The notes: a model not told the origin generated them from the letters alone. Counted from the first letter of the stretch, positions 25,715-34,663 are shown. The stretch: 64,000 nucleotides of DNA from Pseudofrankia coriaricola (GCF_001854805.1 NZ_MBLO01000080.1:55986-119985), one strand, 5' to 3'. Made by a program: numbers and translations.

Positions 25715-26632
25715 GTGGTCCCAGCTCTCCCACCGGACCCATCCGCCGCCCGGCCCCGGCCGTTCGACGTCGGGGTGATCGACACGATGGTCGGGTTCCC
25801 GCAGGACCCGGCCGCGCTCTACCAGCAGATCCGCTCGGTGCTGCGCGACCGGCAGTCACGGGAGGAGTTCGCGATGCCGGCGCAGTACATGTTCCACGAC
25901 ATCCCCGAAAACCACGTCCCCGACGACGTCGACCCTGTCGCGCTCGTACTCGGCGAGATGGACCGGCACGGCATCGAGATCGCCCTGGTCAGCGTCAGCG
26001 CGAACGAACCGGTCGCCAGCCGGGCACTGACCGAACACCCCGGTCGCTTCACCGGCTCCTGGACCTGCGAACCGAACAAGGGCATGACCGGCATCCGCGA
26101 ACTCGTCCGCGCGCACGAGACCTGGGGCATCCGGGCCGCGGCCGTCTTCCCGCACGGCGGGCAGCCACAGGTCGCCATCGACGCACCCCAGATGTACCCG
26201 ATCTACGCCAAATGCGTCGAGCTCGACATCCCCATTTTCGTCACCGTCGGCATCGCCGGCCCCCGCGTGCCGTCCATGGCCCAACGCGTCGAGCTCATCG
26301 ACCAGGTCGTGTACGACTTCCCCGACCTGGTGTTCGTCATGCGCCACGGCGCCGAGCCGTGGACCGACCTCGCCGTCAAACTCATGCTCAAATGGCCGAA
26401 CCTCTACTACTCCACCAGCGCCTTCGCCCCACGCTACTATCCCGCGAACATCATCGACTACGCCAACACCCGGGGCGCCGACAAAATCCTCTACGGCGGC
26501 TACTTCCCCATGGGCCTCACCCTCGACCGCATCATGACCGAGCTCCCCCACGTCGGCTTCAAGGACGACGTCTGGCCCAAATTCCTGCGCCACAACGCCG
26601 CCCGCGTCCTCGGCCTGACCGCCAACACCTGA
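25715..26632 (+). CDS. Amidohydrolase-family protein, second copy
   Basis: 305 residues, a shorter amidohydrolase-2 type TIM barrel: FDVGVIDTMVGFP at the start, GIEIALVSVSANEPVAS, RFTGSWTCEPNKG, FPDLVFVMRHGAEPW and ADKILYGGYFPMGL near the end. The usual N-terminal DxH metal motif appears as IDTMVG, and the terminal GSD as YGGYFP, so metal ligands look substituted; catalysis may differ from the family or be lost. The start is GTG 25715, after GAAAGG; upstream sequence is open but not conserved-looking. It is divergent from the 24032-25231 paralogue, and the two may act on the same pathway. Confidence 0.75.
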   Translation: MVPALPPDPSAARPRPFDVGVIDTMVGFPQDPAALYQQIRSVLRDRQSREEFAMPAQYMFHDIPENHVPDDVDPVALVLGEMDRHGIEIALVSVSANEPVASRALTEHPGRFTGSWTCEPNKGMTGIRELVRAHETWGIRAAAVFPHGGQPQVAIDAPQMYPIYAKCVELDIPIFVTVGIAGPRVPSMAQRVELIDQVVYDFPDLVFVMRHGAEPWTDLAVKLMLKWPNLYYSTSAFAPRYYPANIIDYANTRGADKILYGGYFPMGLTLDRIMTELPHVGFKDDVWPKFLRHNAARVLGLTANT

Positions 26633-26651
26633 GCTCCAACACCTGAGCTCC
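26624..26651. repeat. 14-bp tandem repeat across the stop codon
   Basis: AACACCTGAGCTCC occurs twice in tandem (26624-26637, 26638-26651). The first copy contains the stop codon of the amidohydrolase gene. It is probably slippage with no effect on the protein. Confidence 0.8.
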
Positions 26652-26957
26652 AACGTCTGCGACAGCGGCGTCGCCGCCACCGTGCGCACCCACGCCGGCG
26701 TGGCCGAGATGAGACGCGGCTTCTAGCGGCGCGCCCGGAAAGCGCGTGCCCACGGACGCGGTGAGCCAGTCCGCTCCGCCGGACTCCCCCAGGGGATCCG
26801 AACAACGATATACGCAGGCCCCCGCAGCCCTTTGCGTGGGTCGCCACGAGCGAACAGGAAATCCGGGGGCGCATCATCCGGCGGGCCTTCGGTCGATTCA
26901 GGCGAACAAATCAGCGATCCTCACAGTGACTCGACGTCCGACGACAAGGTGAAGAAC
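26633..26957. other. Intergenic region before the second binding protein
   Basis: 325 bases with no gene recognised. A plus-strand stretch (VCDSGVAATVRTHAGVAEMR, ending at a stop near 26726) looks coding-like but has no start and no family I can name. No operator-like copy is seen here. Confidence 0.4.
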
Positions 26958-28301
26958 ATGCCGCACACCCGCACAACGACCGGTCGGCGGGCGGGTGCCC
27001 GACCGCGCTGGGCCATCGCGTCCGCGCGATCCTCCACCCGCCCGACCGGGCTACGGCTGGCTGGCATCGCCGTCCTGGCCGCGGGCCTCACCTTCGTCTC
27101 GGCCTGCGGTGGCGGCTCCGACGACCAGAGCGGCCCGACCGCTTCGGCAAGCGGCTCCGCGGGCTCCACGGACATTCTCGGCCCGATCGACAAGGCATCC
27201 GGCGCGCCAGTCAAGATCGGTGTCATCACCGAAGGGGCGAGCCCGACCGCCGACCACACCAACGACAACAAGGTGGCCCAGGCTACCGTCAAGTACCTCA
27301 ACGAGCACAAGGCCGGCATCGGCGGCCGACCCATCGAGCTGACGGTCTGCGAGACCCTCGGCGACCTGTCCAAGGCCGCCGACTGCGGTAACCAACTGGT
27401 CGAGGACGGTGTCTCCGCCGCCGTCATCGGCACATCCGCCGTCGTCGAGGCCGCCTGGAAGCCACTGAACGACGCCAAGGTCCCCGTCATGCTCTACACC
27501 TCGGGCGAGCCAGCCGTGCTGACCAGCCCCACGACCTTCGTGCTGGGCAACCCGACCTTCGGCTTCGTCGACCTGGCGATCCAGCTCGCCAAGGACAAGG
27601 GCAACAAGAAGGTCACGACGATCGTGATCGACGTCCCCGCCGCGCTGCACTCCGTGCAGGAGGTCGCGCCGCCGCTGTTCGCGAAGGCCGGCGTCGGCTA
27701 CGAGCTCGTCCGGGTCGCGCCGGGCACCGCCGACATGACGCCGCAGATGCAGCAGGTCGTGTCGAACGGCTCCAACCAGGTGTTCATCATCGGTAACGAC
27801 TCGTTCTGCATCAGCGCCATGAACGGCCTCAAGGCCGTCGGCTTCACCGGCACCATCAGCGGCATCTCCCAGTGCGTCACGGACGCCACCCGCAAGTCCG
27901 TCCCCGGCAGCACTCTCAAGGGCATGGTCGTCGCCGCCACCGCGCCACTGGGCCCGGACAGCCCGTCGATGCGCCTCTACACGCAGGTCGCCGAGACCTA
28001 CGGCAAGGACATCGACCTCAGCTTCCAGGACGGCATGATCATGTTCACGCTGCTCTCCGGCCTCCAGGCAGCCACGGATGGCATCTCGGGTGACATCACC
28101 CCGGCGGCCATCACCTCCACCATCAAGGCCATGAAGGAGATCGAACTCCCGGGTGCCGGCGGGATGAAGTTCCGCTGCAACGGCGAGGCCGTCACCGATT
28201 CCCAGGCCGTCTGCGTCCGCGGCGGGCTGTCCACCACCTTCGACGACAAGGGCCAGCCCGCCGAATACAAGGTCCTCGCCAACACCCCGATCCCGGACTG
28301 A
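26958..28301 (+). CDS. Branched-chain-type ABC transporter substrate-binding lipoprotein
   Basis: 447 residues, a second Leu/Ile/Val-type binding protein. It has a basic leader, hydrophobic helix and lipobox FVSAC followed by a GGGSDDQSG linker, then VKIGVITEGASPTADHTNDN, GGRPIELTVCETLGD, KVPVMLYTSGEPAVLTSPTT and the DSFCISAMNGLKAVGF region. The start ATG 26958 has AGGTGA at ideal distance. It shares the fold but little obvious sequence with the 22431 protein, so the two likely bind different compounds. It is orphan here: no permease or ATPase is nearby. A terminator hairpin follows at 28314. Confidence 0.87.
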   Translation: MPHTRTTTGRRAGARPRWAIASARSSTRPTGLRLAGIAVLAAGLTFVSACGGGSDDQSGPTASASGSAGSTDILGPIDKASGAPVKIGVITEGASPTADHTNDNKVAQATVKYLNEHKAGIGGRPIELTVCETLGDLSKAADCGNQLVEDGVSAAVIGTSAVVEAAWKPLNDAKVPVMLYTSGEPAVLTSPTTFVLGNPTFGFVDLAIQLAKDKGNKKVTTIVIDVPAALHSVQEVAPPLFAKAGVGYELVRVAPGTADMTPQMQQVVSNGSNQVFIIGNDSFCISAMNGLKAVGFTGTISGISQCVTDATRKSVPGSTLKGMVVAATAPLGPDSPSMRLYTQVAETYGKDIDLSFQDGMIMFTLLSGLQAATDGISGDITPAAITSTIKAMKEIELPGAGGMKFRCNGEAVTDSQAVCVRGGLSTTFDDKGQPAEYKVLANTPIPD

Positions 28302-28313
28302 CCTCCCACGGGA

Positions 28314-28356
28314 GCCGGAGGACGGGCAACGCTCAACCACCAGCCCGCCCTCCGGC
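28314..28356 (+). terminator. Terminator hairpin
   Basis: GCCGGAGGACGGGC (28314-28327) pairs with GCCCGCCCTCCGGC (28343-28356) with one mismatch and a 15-base loop. It lies 13 bases after the binding-protein stop, between convergent genes. Confidence 0.65.
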
Positions 28357-28451
28357 ACACCGTGACCGCGTCGCTCGCGTCGAGAACGCGCCGCTGGGCC
28401 GGTTCGCGGAGCCAACAAGATCGCGAGCGTCGTCTACTTCCTTGCCTCGGA

Positions 28452-29123
28452 TCAGGCGTTGTTGGTCTCCCGCGCGCTGTACGGACCGACGAGTGCGCGC
28501 ACGATGTATCTGTCGACGAACTCCCGCTTCCCTGCCGGCGACCAGCTGGACCACGGGGGGCTCATGATGATGACGCCCGCGGCCATCATCCAGCGGACGG
28601 TCTCCTTGAGGTCCAGGTCGGCGGCGAGTTGTCCGCCCTCCTGCCACTGCCGCAGGAGCGGCCGGAGGTGGCGGTACACGGCGTCGACGATGGGTTCCTC
28701 GGTCAGTTCCAGCGACTCCGCGAGCGGTCGGCTTCCCGTGGCGAAGAGCGCCTCGTTGATGGCGTCACCGTTGATCAGGTCCGTGCACTTCAGGAACACG
28801 TCACAGATCGAGCTCGACGCGTCTTCTGGCCGCGGAAGAGAGCTGACAACGCCCTGCATGGCGACGTCGACCCTGCTCAGCAGAACAGCGAGGATCAGTT
28901 CATTGCGGCCTTTGAAGTACCGGTAGACCGTGGAGCGGGAGACGCCGGCCTCGACGGCCACCTCCTCGACGCGAATCCGGCTGGTGCCCCGCCGCGCGAG
29001 GCAGCGACCCGTGGCCGCGACCAGGCGCCGGCGTGCCTCCTCGTCGTCGAGCAGCGCGCTGTCGCTCCCCCACCATCCTGGTGTGCGCTGTCCCGCGCCA
29101 TCCTCTTCGGCGACCACCGTCAT
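28452..29123 (-). CDS. TetR family transcriptional regulator
   Basis: 223 residues. The TetR helix-turn-helix is clear (RRRLVAATGRCLARRGTSRI, VEEVAVEAGVSRSTVYRYFK), followed by GRNELILAVLLSRV and an all-helical ligand domain. I start at ATG 29123; the longer open reading is Arg-rich and non-conserved. It is the only intact TetR-type gene inside the 22-53 kb catabolic island, so it is the obvious candidate to bind the element shared by the island promoters, but no copy of that element lies upstream of it. CATGG-AG-CCATG overlaps its own start and could be a local site. Confidence 0.87.
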   Translation of the reverse strand: MTVVAEEDGAGQRTPGWWGSDSALLDDEEARRRLVAATGRCLARRGTSRIRVEEVAVEAGVSRSTVYRYFKGRNELILAVLLSRVDVAMQGVVSSLPRPEDASSSICDVFLKCTDLINGDAINEALFATGSRPLAESLELTEEPIVDAVYRHLRPLLRQWQEGGQLAADLDLKETVRWMMAAGVIIMSPPWSSWSPAGKREFVDRYIVRALVGPYSARETNNA

Positions 29124-29319
29124 GGAGCCATGGTAGAGGCGGCGCGGCATCCGTCCGTCCCCGTGACATGGGCCGACACCCCCGACCAGTCCGTGGCCCG
29201 CACGGCCCGCGGTGGGAGCGGACCGCCGCGCACCGCGCCGCGCACGGCAGGCCCGACGCCCGGCGGGAACGCCTTGGCGGGAGACCCGACGCGCATCGTC
29301 CAGCCACTCGTCGCCCGTT

Positions 29320-30174
29320 TCACGGTCCGGCGCGGGCCGGTTCCGCCTTCCCCAGCAGGGCGTCCCTCCCCCCGAACCGGGGCGCGACCAGGGCCGAGTA
29401 GTCCGGGCCCCGGCGCAGGCTGAGGCCGCCGTCAACGTTGACGATCTGCCCGGTCACCCGCCCGGCGCGGGACGACAGCAGGAAACTGACGAGCTGCGCG
29501 ACGTCGTCGACATCGGATGCGCCTCCGAGCGGGGTGTTCTCGTCGTAGCTCTCGTAGACCGGCGAGCCCGGTGTCGCCCAGCTCATGATCTCCGTCGACG
29601 TGAGTCCCGGGCGGACGGCGTTGAACCGGATACCCGCGGCCCCGTACTCGTCGGCGGCGTTGCGGATGAGCTCCTCCACGGCGGCCTTCGCCACCGGGTA
29701 GGCCCCGAAGTAGGGGTGGGTGACGTGCCCGGCGATGGAGGAGATGGCGACGAACGAGCCCACGCCGGCCCGGGCGAACAGCGGAACCGAATGCTTGACC
29801 AGCAGCAGCGTGCCGACGACGTTCAGTGTGAGGACGCGGGTGAACTCGTCGACCTTCTGGGCATGTAGAGGCGCCAGCGCGCCACCGCCGCCGGCGTTCG
29901 CGACCACACCGTCGAGGCGTTGGCGCCAGCCGGCCGCGGCCTCGATGACCCGCTGGACATCCGGCTCGCTGGTGACATCCGCGATCTCGTATCGGACCGC
30001 CTCACGGCCGGCCTCGTCGTTGATCGAGTCCACCGTGGACCGCAGGGAGGCCTGCGTGCGGCCGCAGACGGTGACCCAGGCGCCCTCGGCCGCCAGCCGC
30101 CGCGCGATGCCCGCGCCGATGCCGGTACCGCCGCCCGTGACCAGCACCGACAGCCCGTCAACCTCGTTCGTCAT
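29320..30174 (-). CDS. Short-chain dehydrogenase/reductase
   Basis: 284 residues of a classical SDR. It shows the cofactor motif VTGGGTGIGAGIARRLA, ADVTSEPDVQ, VVANAGGGG in place of NNAG, the catalytic Ser in AISSIAG, and Tyr-Lys in FGAYPVAKAAVEEL. The C-terminus VTGQIVNVDGG is typical. It should oxidise or reduce a hydroxyl or keto group with NAD(P)(H). ATG 30174 is preferred to ATG 30180 because GGAGG lies at correct distance. Its 5' end is about 50 bases from the stop of the phosphotransferase upstream on the same strand, so the two are probably cotranscribed. Confidence 0.88.
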   Translation of the reverse strand: MTNEVDGLSVLVTGGGTGIGAGIARRLAAEGAWVTVCGRTQASLRSTVDSINDEAGREAVRYEIADVTSEPDVQRVIEAAAGWRQRLDGVVANAGGGGALAPLHAQKVDEFTRVLTLNVVGTLLLVKHSVPLFARAGVGSFVAISSIAGHVTHPYFGAYPVAKAAVEELIRNAADEYGAAGIRFNAVRPGLTSTEIMSWATPGSPVYESYDENTPLGGASDVDDVAQLVSFLLSSRAGRVTGQIVNVDGGLSLRRGPDYSALVAPRFGGRDALLGKAEPARAGP

Positions 30175-30229
30175 CTCCATGCCTCCGTCTTCCTTGATCG
30201 CGGGCTCGTCGGCTCACGTCCGATGGTGG

Positions 30230-31330
30230 TCAGCGAGTTGGGCCCGCGGAGGTCCCACGGACCGCCAGGAGACGCTCCGGCCGCGGCTCGACGGGCCCGG
30301 AAGGCAGCGGCTCGTCTATGCCGAATCCGCGCAGCGCCCGCCGGGTGTAGGGCGGAATACCCATCCCCATCAGGCCGAACCTGAGGTCGTCCGTGTCGCC
30401 CGCGTCGAACAGCATGGCGCCGACGAGAAGAATCACGCAGGTCTTGAACGACTGGAACGCCCGGTACCACTCTCGATGCCGGACCGGTATGCCGGTGAGC
30501 TCCTCGTAGTACGCGAGCGCCTCGTCGGCGGTCAGGGCCGACGGCCGGCTCGTGAAGAAGACGGGTGTCTTCCAGAGAAGGTCGAGGTATCCGACGTCGG
30601 CGAGCGGGTCCCCGATCCCGGCCATCTCCCAGTCGAACACTCCGGTCACCTCGCCGTCGACGAACGCGAAGTTCCCGGGTTTCGGGTCGCCGTGAACCAG
30701 GGTGACGCGCTCGGACGCAGTGGGCCTCCGGTCCCGCAGCTCGGTGAGCAGCCGTTCCAGCGACGGGAGCTCGGCGCGCTGGACCCGGCGCATCTCGGCC
30801 GTCCAGTGGTCGAGCTGGTCGTCGACATACGACCGGCCGTCGCCCAGGGCCGCAAGGCCCGTACCGGACAGGTCCACCGAGTGGATCGCGGCGAGCTGCT
30901 CGACGAGTGCCTGGGTCATACGGTGGAGCGTCGCCGGACGCTCCACCAACTCCGTCGGTGTCTCCTGCTCGTAGACGTCCCCAACGACCCGTTCCATCAC
31001 GTAGAACGGCCGCCCGAGCACCTCGCCCGACTCGTCGAGCCACAGCACGGCGGGACCGCGGACGTCGGTGTTCTCCAGTGCCCGCAGGATGGTGAACTGC
31101 CGGGTCATGTCGTACGGCTCCAGCAGGCCCGGAAACGGCGGGCGCAGGCGCAGCACGACATCCCGGCGATGATGCTCGGTTCCGGTGCGCCAGGCGAGCG
31201 CCAGCATCAGCATCTCCGCCGAGTGGCCGAAGGTGACGCGGCTGGAATTCTCGACCCGGACGTCGGTCGCGGACGGGATCCGCTCCCGTAACCATGAGGT
31301 GAGCCGCTCGAGAGCGTCCTCGGTTCGCAT
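30230..31330 (-). CDS. APH-like phosphotransferase family protein
   Basis: 366 residues with the aminoglycoside-phosphotransferase/choline-kinase fold. The Brenner motif is VTLVHGDPKPGNF, with the catalytic Asp, and the DFG-like metal motif is VFDWEMAGIGDP. The N-terminal lobe has VVLRLRPPF and FYVMERVVGD. In catabolic clusters such proteins resemble ACAD10/11 N-terminal kinases that phosphorylate hydroxyacyl groups before dehydration; that is a plausible role beside acyl-CoA dehydrogenases but is inferred. A second family member is at 45381. It lies between the P450/CrtC-like pair and the SDR on the same strand. Confidence 0.85.
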   Translation of the reverse strand: MRTEDALERLTSWLRERIPSATDVRVENSSRVTFGHSAEMLMLALAWRTGTEHHRRDVVLRLRPPFPGLLEPYDMTRQFTILRALENTDVRGPAVLWLDESGEVLGRPFYVMERVVGDVYEQETPTELVERPATLHRMTQALVEQLAAIHSVDLSGTGLAALGDGRSYVDDQLDHWTAEMRRVQRAELPSLERLLTELRDRRPTASERVTLVHGDPKPGNFAFVDGEVTGVFDWEMAGIGDPLADVGYLDLLWKTPVFFTSRPSALTADEALAYYEELTGIPVRHREWYRAFQSFKTCVILLVGAMLFDAGDTDDLRFGLMGMGIPPYTRRALRGFGIDEPLPSGPVEPRPERLLAVRGTSAGPTR

Positions 31331-31381
31331 CGCTCGACATGCTCCCTGTGTTCGCGGCCGGTCAGCTCGGGTGAGCCGTGG

Positions 31382-32590
31382 TCAGCTCGGGGTGAAGCGG
31401 ATGCGGATGCGGTCGTACGCCCTGGCAAAGGTGGCCGGAAGGATCGCGGGCTCGTCCGGGTCGACCAGCTCCCAGTCCGGCATCCTGCGCAGCAGCTCCT
31501 CGAACATCACCCGGATCTCGAGGCGGGCGAGATGGGCGCCGAGGCACACGTGGGTACCGAATCCGAAGGCGAGATGCCGCGCGGACGTTCTCGACACGTC
31601 GAGAACGTCAGGGTCGGTGAAGGCCCGTGGGTCACGGTTCGCGGCGGGATAGAGCAGCAGGATCTCGTCACCCTCGCGGATGTGCTGCCCGTGCAGCTCG
31701 TGGTCCTCCGTCGCGGTGCGCCTCATGTTCAGGACGGGCGACACCCACCGGATGAACTCCTCGACCGCGCTGTGCGCGAGCAGCTCGGGCCGCTCCCGCA
31801 GCAGCCGCCGCTGCTCGGGGTACAACGCGAGGTCACGGATCATCGTGCCGATCACGGTCCGGGTCGTCTCCGCCCCGCCGTCGAGGACAAGGATGGTCTC
31901 GTCGAGAACGCGCTTGGTGTCCCACTCCGGGGTCGTCACCCACAGCGAGATGAGATCATCGCGGGGCTCCGCTCGGCGGGCCTCGATGATCTGCGCGGTG
32001 GTCCTGATGAAGTCCTTGATGACGGGGATGAGCCCGGGGTGGGTGACGTGCGGCGGGCCGTCCGGCGACGTCTTGCCGGACAGCAGCATGATCTGCTCCG
32101 ACCAGTACCGGACCCGTTCCCACATCTCCCGCGGGTACCCGAGCAGGTCGCCGATCACGATGGCGGGAAGCCGCGAGGCGATGGACTCGATCGCCTCGCA
32201 CTCCCCCAGCGGTGTCACGGCGTCGAGGATCTCCGAGACCAGGCCGCGGACATGCTGCTCGTGACTGCGCACCGCGCGCGGCGTGAAGCGCCGGGCCACC
32301 ACGTTGCGCTGGGCCTGGTGGTCCGGGTCGTCCATATTGATCATGGACTGGTCTTCGCGCAGGTCGATGTGCGGCCGGGAGCCGTAGAACGACGAGTACC
32401 GGGCGCCGTCCTTCTCCACCGCCAGGACGTCCTGGAAACGGGAGACGACCCACAGCTTCTGTGCCGGGTCCCAGAAGACCGGGGCCTCGTCGCGCAGCCA
32501 GCGGTACGAGTCCCACGGGTCCACGTAGAACTCGGGGTCGAGAACGTTGACCCGCCGTTCGGCGGCCGTCGCCGTCGTCGCGCCCGTCAC
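31382..32590 (-). CDS. Cytochrome P450
   Basis: 402 residues, a bacterial class I P450. The heme loop is FGFGTHVCLG, with axial Cys349, the I-helix oxygen motif is GGAETT (238-243) and the K-helix ExxR lies in EEFIRW (E278, R281). The GTG start at 32590 overlaps the stop of the upstream CrtC-like gene (GTGA), so translation is coupled one-to-one. It needs ferredoxin and a reductase, neither of which is encoded nearby. The substrate is probably a lipid-like or cyclic compound degraded by the island. Confidence 0.93.
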   Translation of the reverse strand: MTGATTATAAERRVNVLDPEFYVDPWDSYRWLRDEAPVFWDPAQKLWVVSRFQDVLAVEKDGARYSSFYGSRPHIDLREDQSMINMDDPDHQAQRNVVARRFTPRAVRSHEQHVRGLVSEILDAVTPLGECEAIESIASRLPAIVIGDLLGYPREMWERVRYWSEQIMLLSGKTSPDGPPHVTHPGLIPVIKDFIRTTAQIIEARRAEPRDDLISLWVTTPEWDTKRVLDETILVLDGGAETTRTVIGTMIRDLALYPEQRRLLRERPELLAHSAVEEFIRWVSPVLNMRRTATEDHELHGQHIREGDEILLLYPAANRDPRAFTDPDVLDVSRTSARHLAFGFGTHVCLGAHLARLEIRVMFEELLRRMPDWELVDPDEPAILPATFARAYDRIRIRFTPS

Positions 32591-33753
32591 GCGAAGGACA
32601 CCTGGTGGTCGGAGTCCGCCGTCAGGCCGAGCTCGGGCCACTCGCCGTAGATGAGGCTCTCCAGGATGCCGTAGCCCACCGCGTCGCCCTCCCGGACCCG
32701 GACCGGCGTGTCGCGAAGCTGGCCGAGGACGCCCAGGTTCTCCTCGCTCCAGCAGTCCTCGAAGTACTCGCCGTCGAGGTGCAGCTTTCCCAGCCACGAC
32801 CCGTGGATGTGCCCACCCCACGAGCCGTATCCCCCGGTCTTCAGGAAGAAGCCGGACTCGCCCAGGGCCTCGACCTCGATGACCCGCTTCTCGCCGGAGT
32901 CCATCGTGAGGCGCAGCTCCCCGCCCTTCACGAACCGCGTACGGGTGTCGTACTCGATGCGCGGCTCGGCGTCGCGGATCTTCAGCTGGGTGCCGTCGGA
33001 GGAGTTCAGATAGGCGGAGGTGTATCCCCAGGCGCCTTCGGCGATGAAGATAGCGGTCTCGTAGTAGGAGCCGTCGGGCCGGCGCAGGAAGGCCGGCGTC
33101 CATTTCATGCCGCCCTTGACCTGTGTCTCCTGTCGCGGCGTCCGGCTCCGGATCAGGTCCGTCGGCGGCGCCCCGACGGCCTGCCGGACACCCCACGAGT
33201 GGTCCCGGTAGCCGAACCACGCCTCGGGGCGGACTTCGTGGGTCTCGCCGTCGACCGTCACGGTGCCCGACACCCAGCCGCCCTGGTGGTAGCGGATGAC
33301 GTTGACGTCCACCCGGCCGGTGCGACGGTTGCGGACGAGGTTGCGGTCCTCGAAGAACGGCGGCGTCACCCCGGACAGGACGAGGTCGAAGGAGATGGGC
33401 TGGACGTCGTTGGGCTCCAGCCGGAACCACACCTGGTTCAGCGGCGCGACGATCTCGTAGTGGATCGGGCCGACGGCCGTCTCCTCCGGGTCGCTCCGCA
33501 GTTCCCGGCTGCCTCGGACCGTCCACTGCGCACGGCCCCGGGAGACGCCGGCGAAGCCGTCGATGATGCCCCGGTTGTGGTACTTGCCCAGCCCGAAGTC
33601 GACCTGCAGGGATCCGTCGGTGCTCGCCAGCGAGCCCCAGATCTTCTCGGTCCAGGCGAGATCGGACTCCGCCACGGTGGCGAACGTGTCCGCTAACTGA
33701 TGGTTGAGGGTCTCGTCGGCGCCACGCAGCGCGCCGATGTCCTTAGGTGCCAT
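32587..33753 (-). CDS. CrtC/lipocalin-like protein (DUF7064/DUF7065 type) coupled to P450
   Basis: 388 residues, paralogous to 5191-6150. Recognisable blocks are AQWTVRGSRELR, VNVIRYHQGGWVSGTVTVDG, the central WFGYRDHSWGVRQAVG motif, the YYETAIFIAEGAWGY strands and GSWGGHIHGSWLGKL. The fold is that of hydroxyneurosporene synthase and related double-lipocalin proteins. No enzymatic role is assigned to this subgroup as far as I know. Its stop and the P450 start overlap by 4 bases, strong evidence that the two proteins work on the same substrate. Two matching operator candidates lie upstream (33805, 33939), shared with the divergent gene 34058. Confidence 0.75.
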   Translation of the reverse strand: MAPKDIGALRGADETLNHQLADTFATVAESDLAWTEKIWGSLASTDGSLQVDFGLGKYHNRGIIDGFAGVSRGRAQWTVRGSRELRSDPEETAVGPIHYEIVAPLNQVWFRLEPNDVQPISFDLVLSGVTPPFFEDRNLVRNRRTGRVDVNVIRYHQGGWVSGTVTVDGETHEVRPEAWFGYRDHSWGVRQAVGAPPTDLIRSRTPRQETQVKGGMKWTPAFLRRPDGSYYETAIFIAEGAWGYTSAYLNSSDGTQLKIRDAEPRIEYDTRTRFVKGGELRLTMDSGEKRVIEVEALGESGFFLKTGGYGSWGGHIHGSWLGKLHLDGEYFEDCWSEENLGVLGQLRDTPVRVREGDAVGYGILESLIYGEWPELGLTADSDHQVSFA

Positions 33754-33804
33754 CTGTCCTGTCCCCTTACGACGCAGCGCGACTGCGACTCACGACGACA
33801 CGCA

Positions 33805-33819
33805 TGTCGCATGGCGACA
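33805..33819. promoter_or_regulatory. Candidate operator, perfect inverted repeat
   Basis: TGTCGC-ATG-GCGACA, 6-bp arms around a 3-base spacer, 52 bases upstream of the CrtC-like start at 33753. It differs from the ATCGAYGTYRAY element, implying a second regulator. Confidence 0.6.
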
Positions 33820-33938
33820 CACTATGGCATGTATGTCTTATCTCCCTCAAGAAGTGGACGGGCACCAACCAGTGGCACCGCAAGCCGCCGGCCAGATCGG
33901 GACGTGAACCCGCGTTGGTGCGCCGTCGGGCCAAGCCT

Positions 33939-33953
33939 GGTCGCATGGCGAGA
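33939..33953. promoter_or_regulatory. Candidate operator, second near-copy
   Basis: GGTCGCATGGCGAGA matches the 33805 palindrome at 13 of 15 positions. It lies 105 bases upstream of the start at 34058, so each divergent unit appears to have one copy. Confidence 0.55.
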
Positions 33954-34057
33954 CAGGAGCAATCAATCGACTCAGCATGAGACAGTCAATAGATTCTGTT
34001 GCGACCCGGCGCGCCGCCGCGGGCCTGACGTCGCACCGGAGCAGTGGGAGACCACGC

Positions 34058-34663
34058 ATGACGACCGACACCGGACCGGACGAGGACGATGTTCTGCAGG
34101 CGTTCCGGCTCATCGAGCAACGACTGGTCGAGACACCCGAGCACAGCGGGCTGCGGCTGCTCCGTGAGCGTCTCGCCGGCGAGCTGATCGGTGACGCCGA
34201 CCGCGTGGGGACGACGCTGGGTCCGACGTTCACCCTCGTGACGCACGCGGGCGGAAGCGTCACGAGGACCGACCGGGCGGCCCTCGTGGAGACGATCCAC
34301 CGCCAGGGCAGCGCGAAGGGCGCGGCGATGACCTGGCTGCGGCTCGACGACCTGGTCGTCGAGCGCGACGTCATCGCCGGCCAGGGCGTGCTGCGCACGC
34401 TGCTGACCGCCGCGCTGGCCCAGCGGCAGGGCTGGCGGGACATCGGCCCGGCCGACCTGTGCCTCACGACCATCCCGCTGGCCTTCTTCATTCGTTTCGC
34501 GGGCGACCTCATGGCGTCCGAGGTCCTGCATCTGGCCGCCGACGCGAGCGAACGGACGGTCCTGACGAACGGCTCGCGGCCCGACCCGGACCACTGCCTC
34601 AGGCTCATCGACGGCGGGGGCGTGAGCCTGACGGCGGGCCTTGCCACGGAAGGCGGCTCATGA
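34058..34663 (+). CDS. Uncharacterised protein, possible NTF2-like
   Basis: 201 residues with no certain family. The opening (DVLQAFRLIEQRLVETPEHS, LRERLAGELIGDADRVG) and the following strands (GPTFTLVTHAGGSVTRTDRA, LDDLVVERDVIAGQG) resemble SnoaL/NTF2-like folds, but the C-terminal half (FIRFAGDLMASEVLHLAAD) is unusual. The start ATG 34058 follows GTGGGAG. Its TGA overlaps the ATG of the downstream SDR (ATGA), so it belongs to a unit with the SDR and the acyl-CoA ligase and probably acts on the same intermediate. Confidence 0.6.
   Translation: MTTDTGPDEDDVLQAFRLIEQRLVETPEHSGLRLLRERLAGELIGDADRVGTTLGPTFTLVTHAGGSVTRTDRAALVETIHRQGSAKGAAMTWLRLDDLVVERDVIAGQGVLRTLLTAALAQRQGWRDIGPADLCLTTIPLAFFIRFAGDLMASEVLHLAADASERTVLTNGSRPDPDHCLRLIDGGGVSLTAGLATEGGS

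Larger units (their letters stand above)
33754..34057. other. Divergent promoter region with two palindromic sites
   Basis: 304 bases without a gene, between the CrtC-like/P450 unit (minus) and the 34058-37090 unit (plus). It holds the two related palindromes described separately and AT-rich patches near 33820-33845 and 33955-34000 that could be the promoters. Confidence 0.6.
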
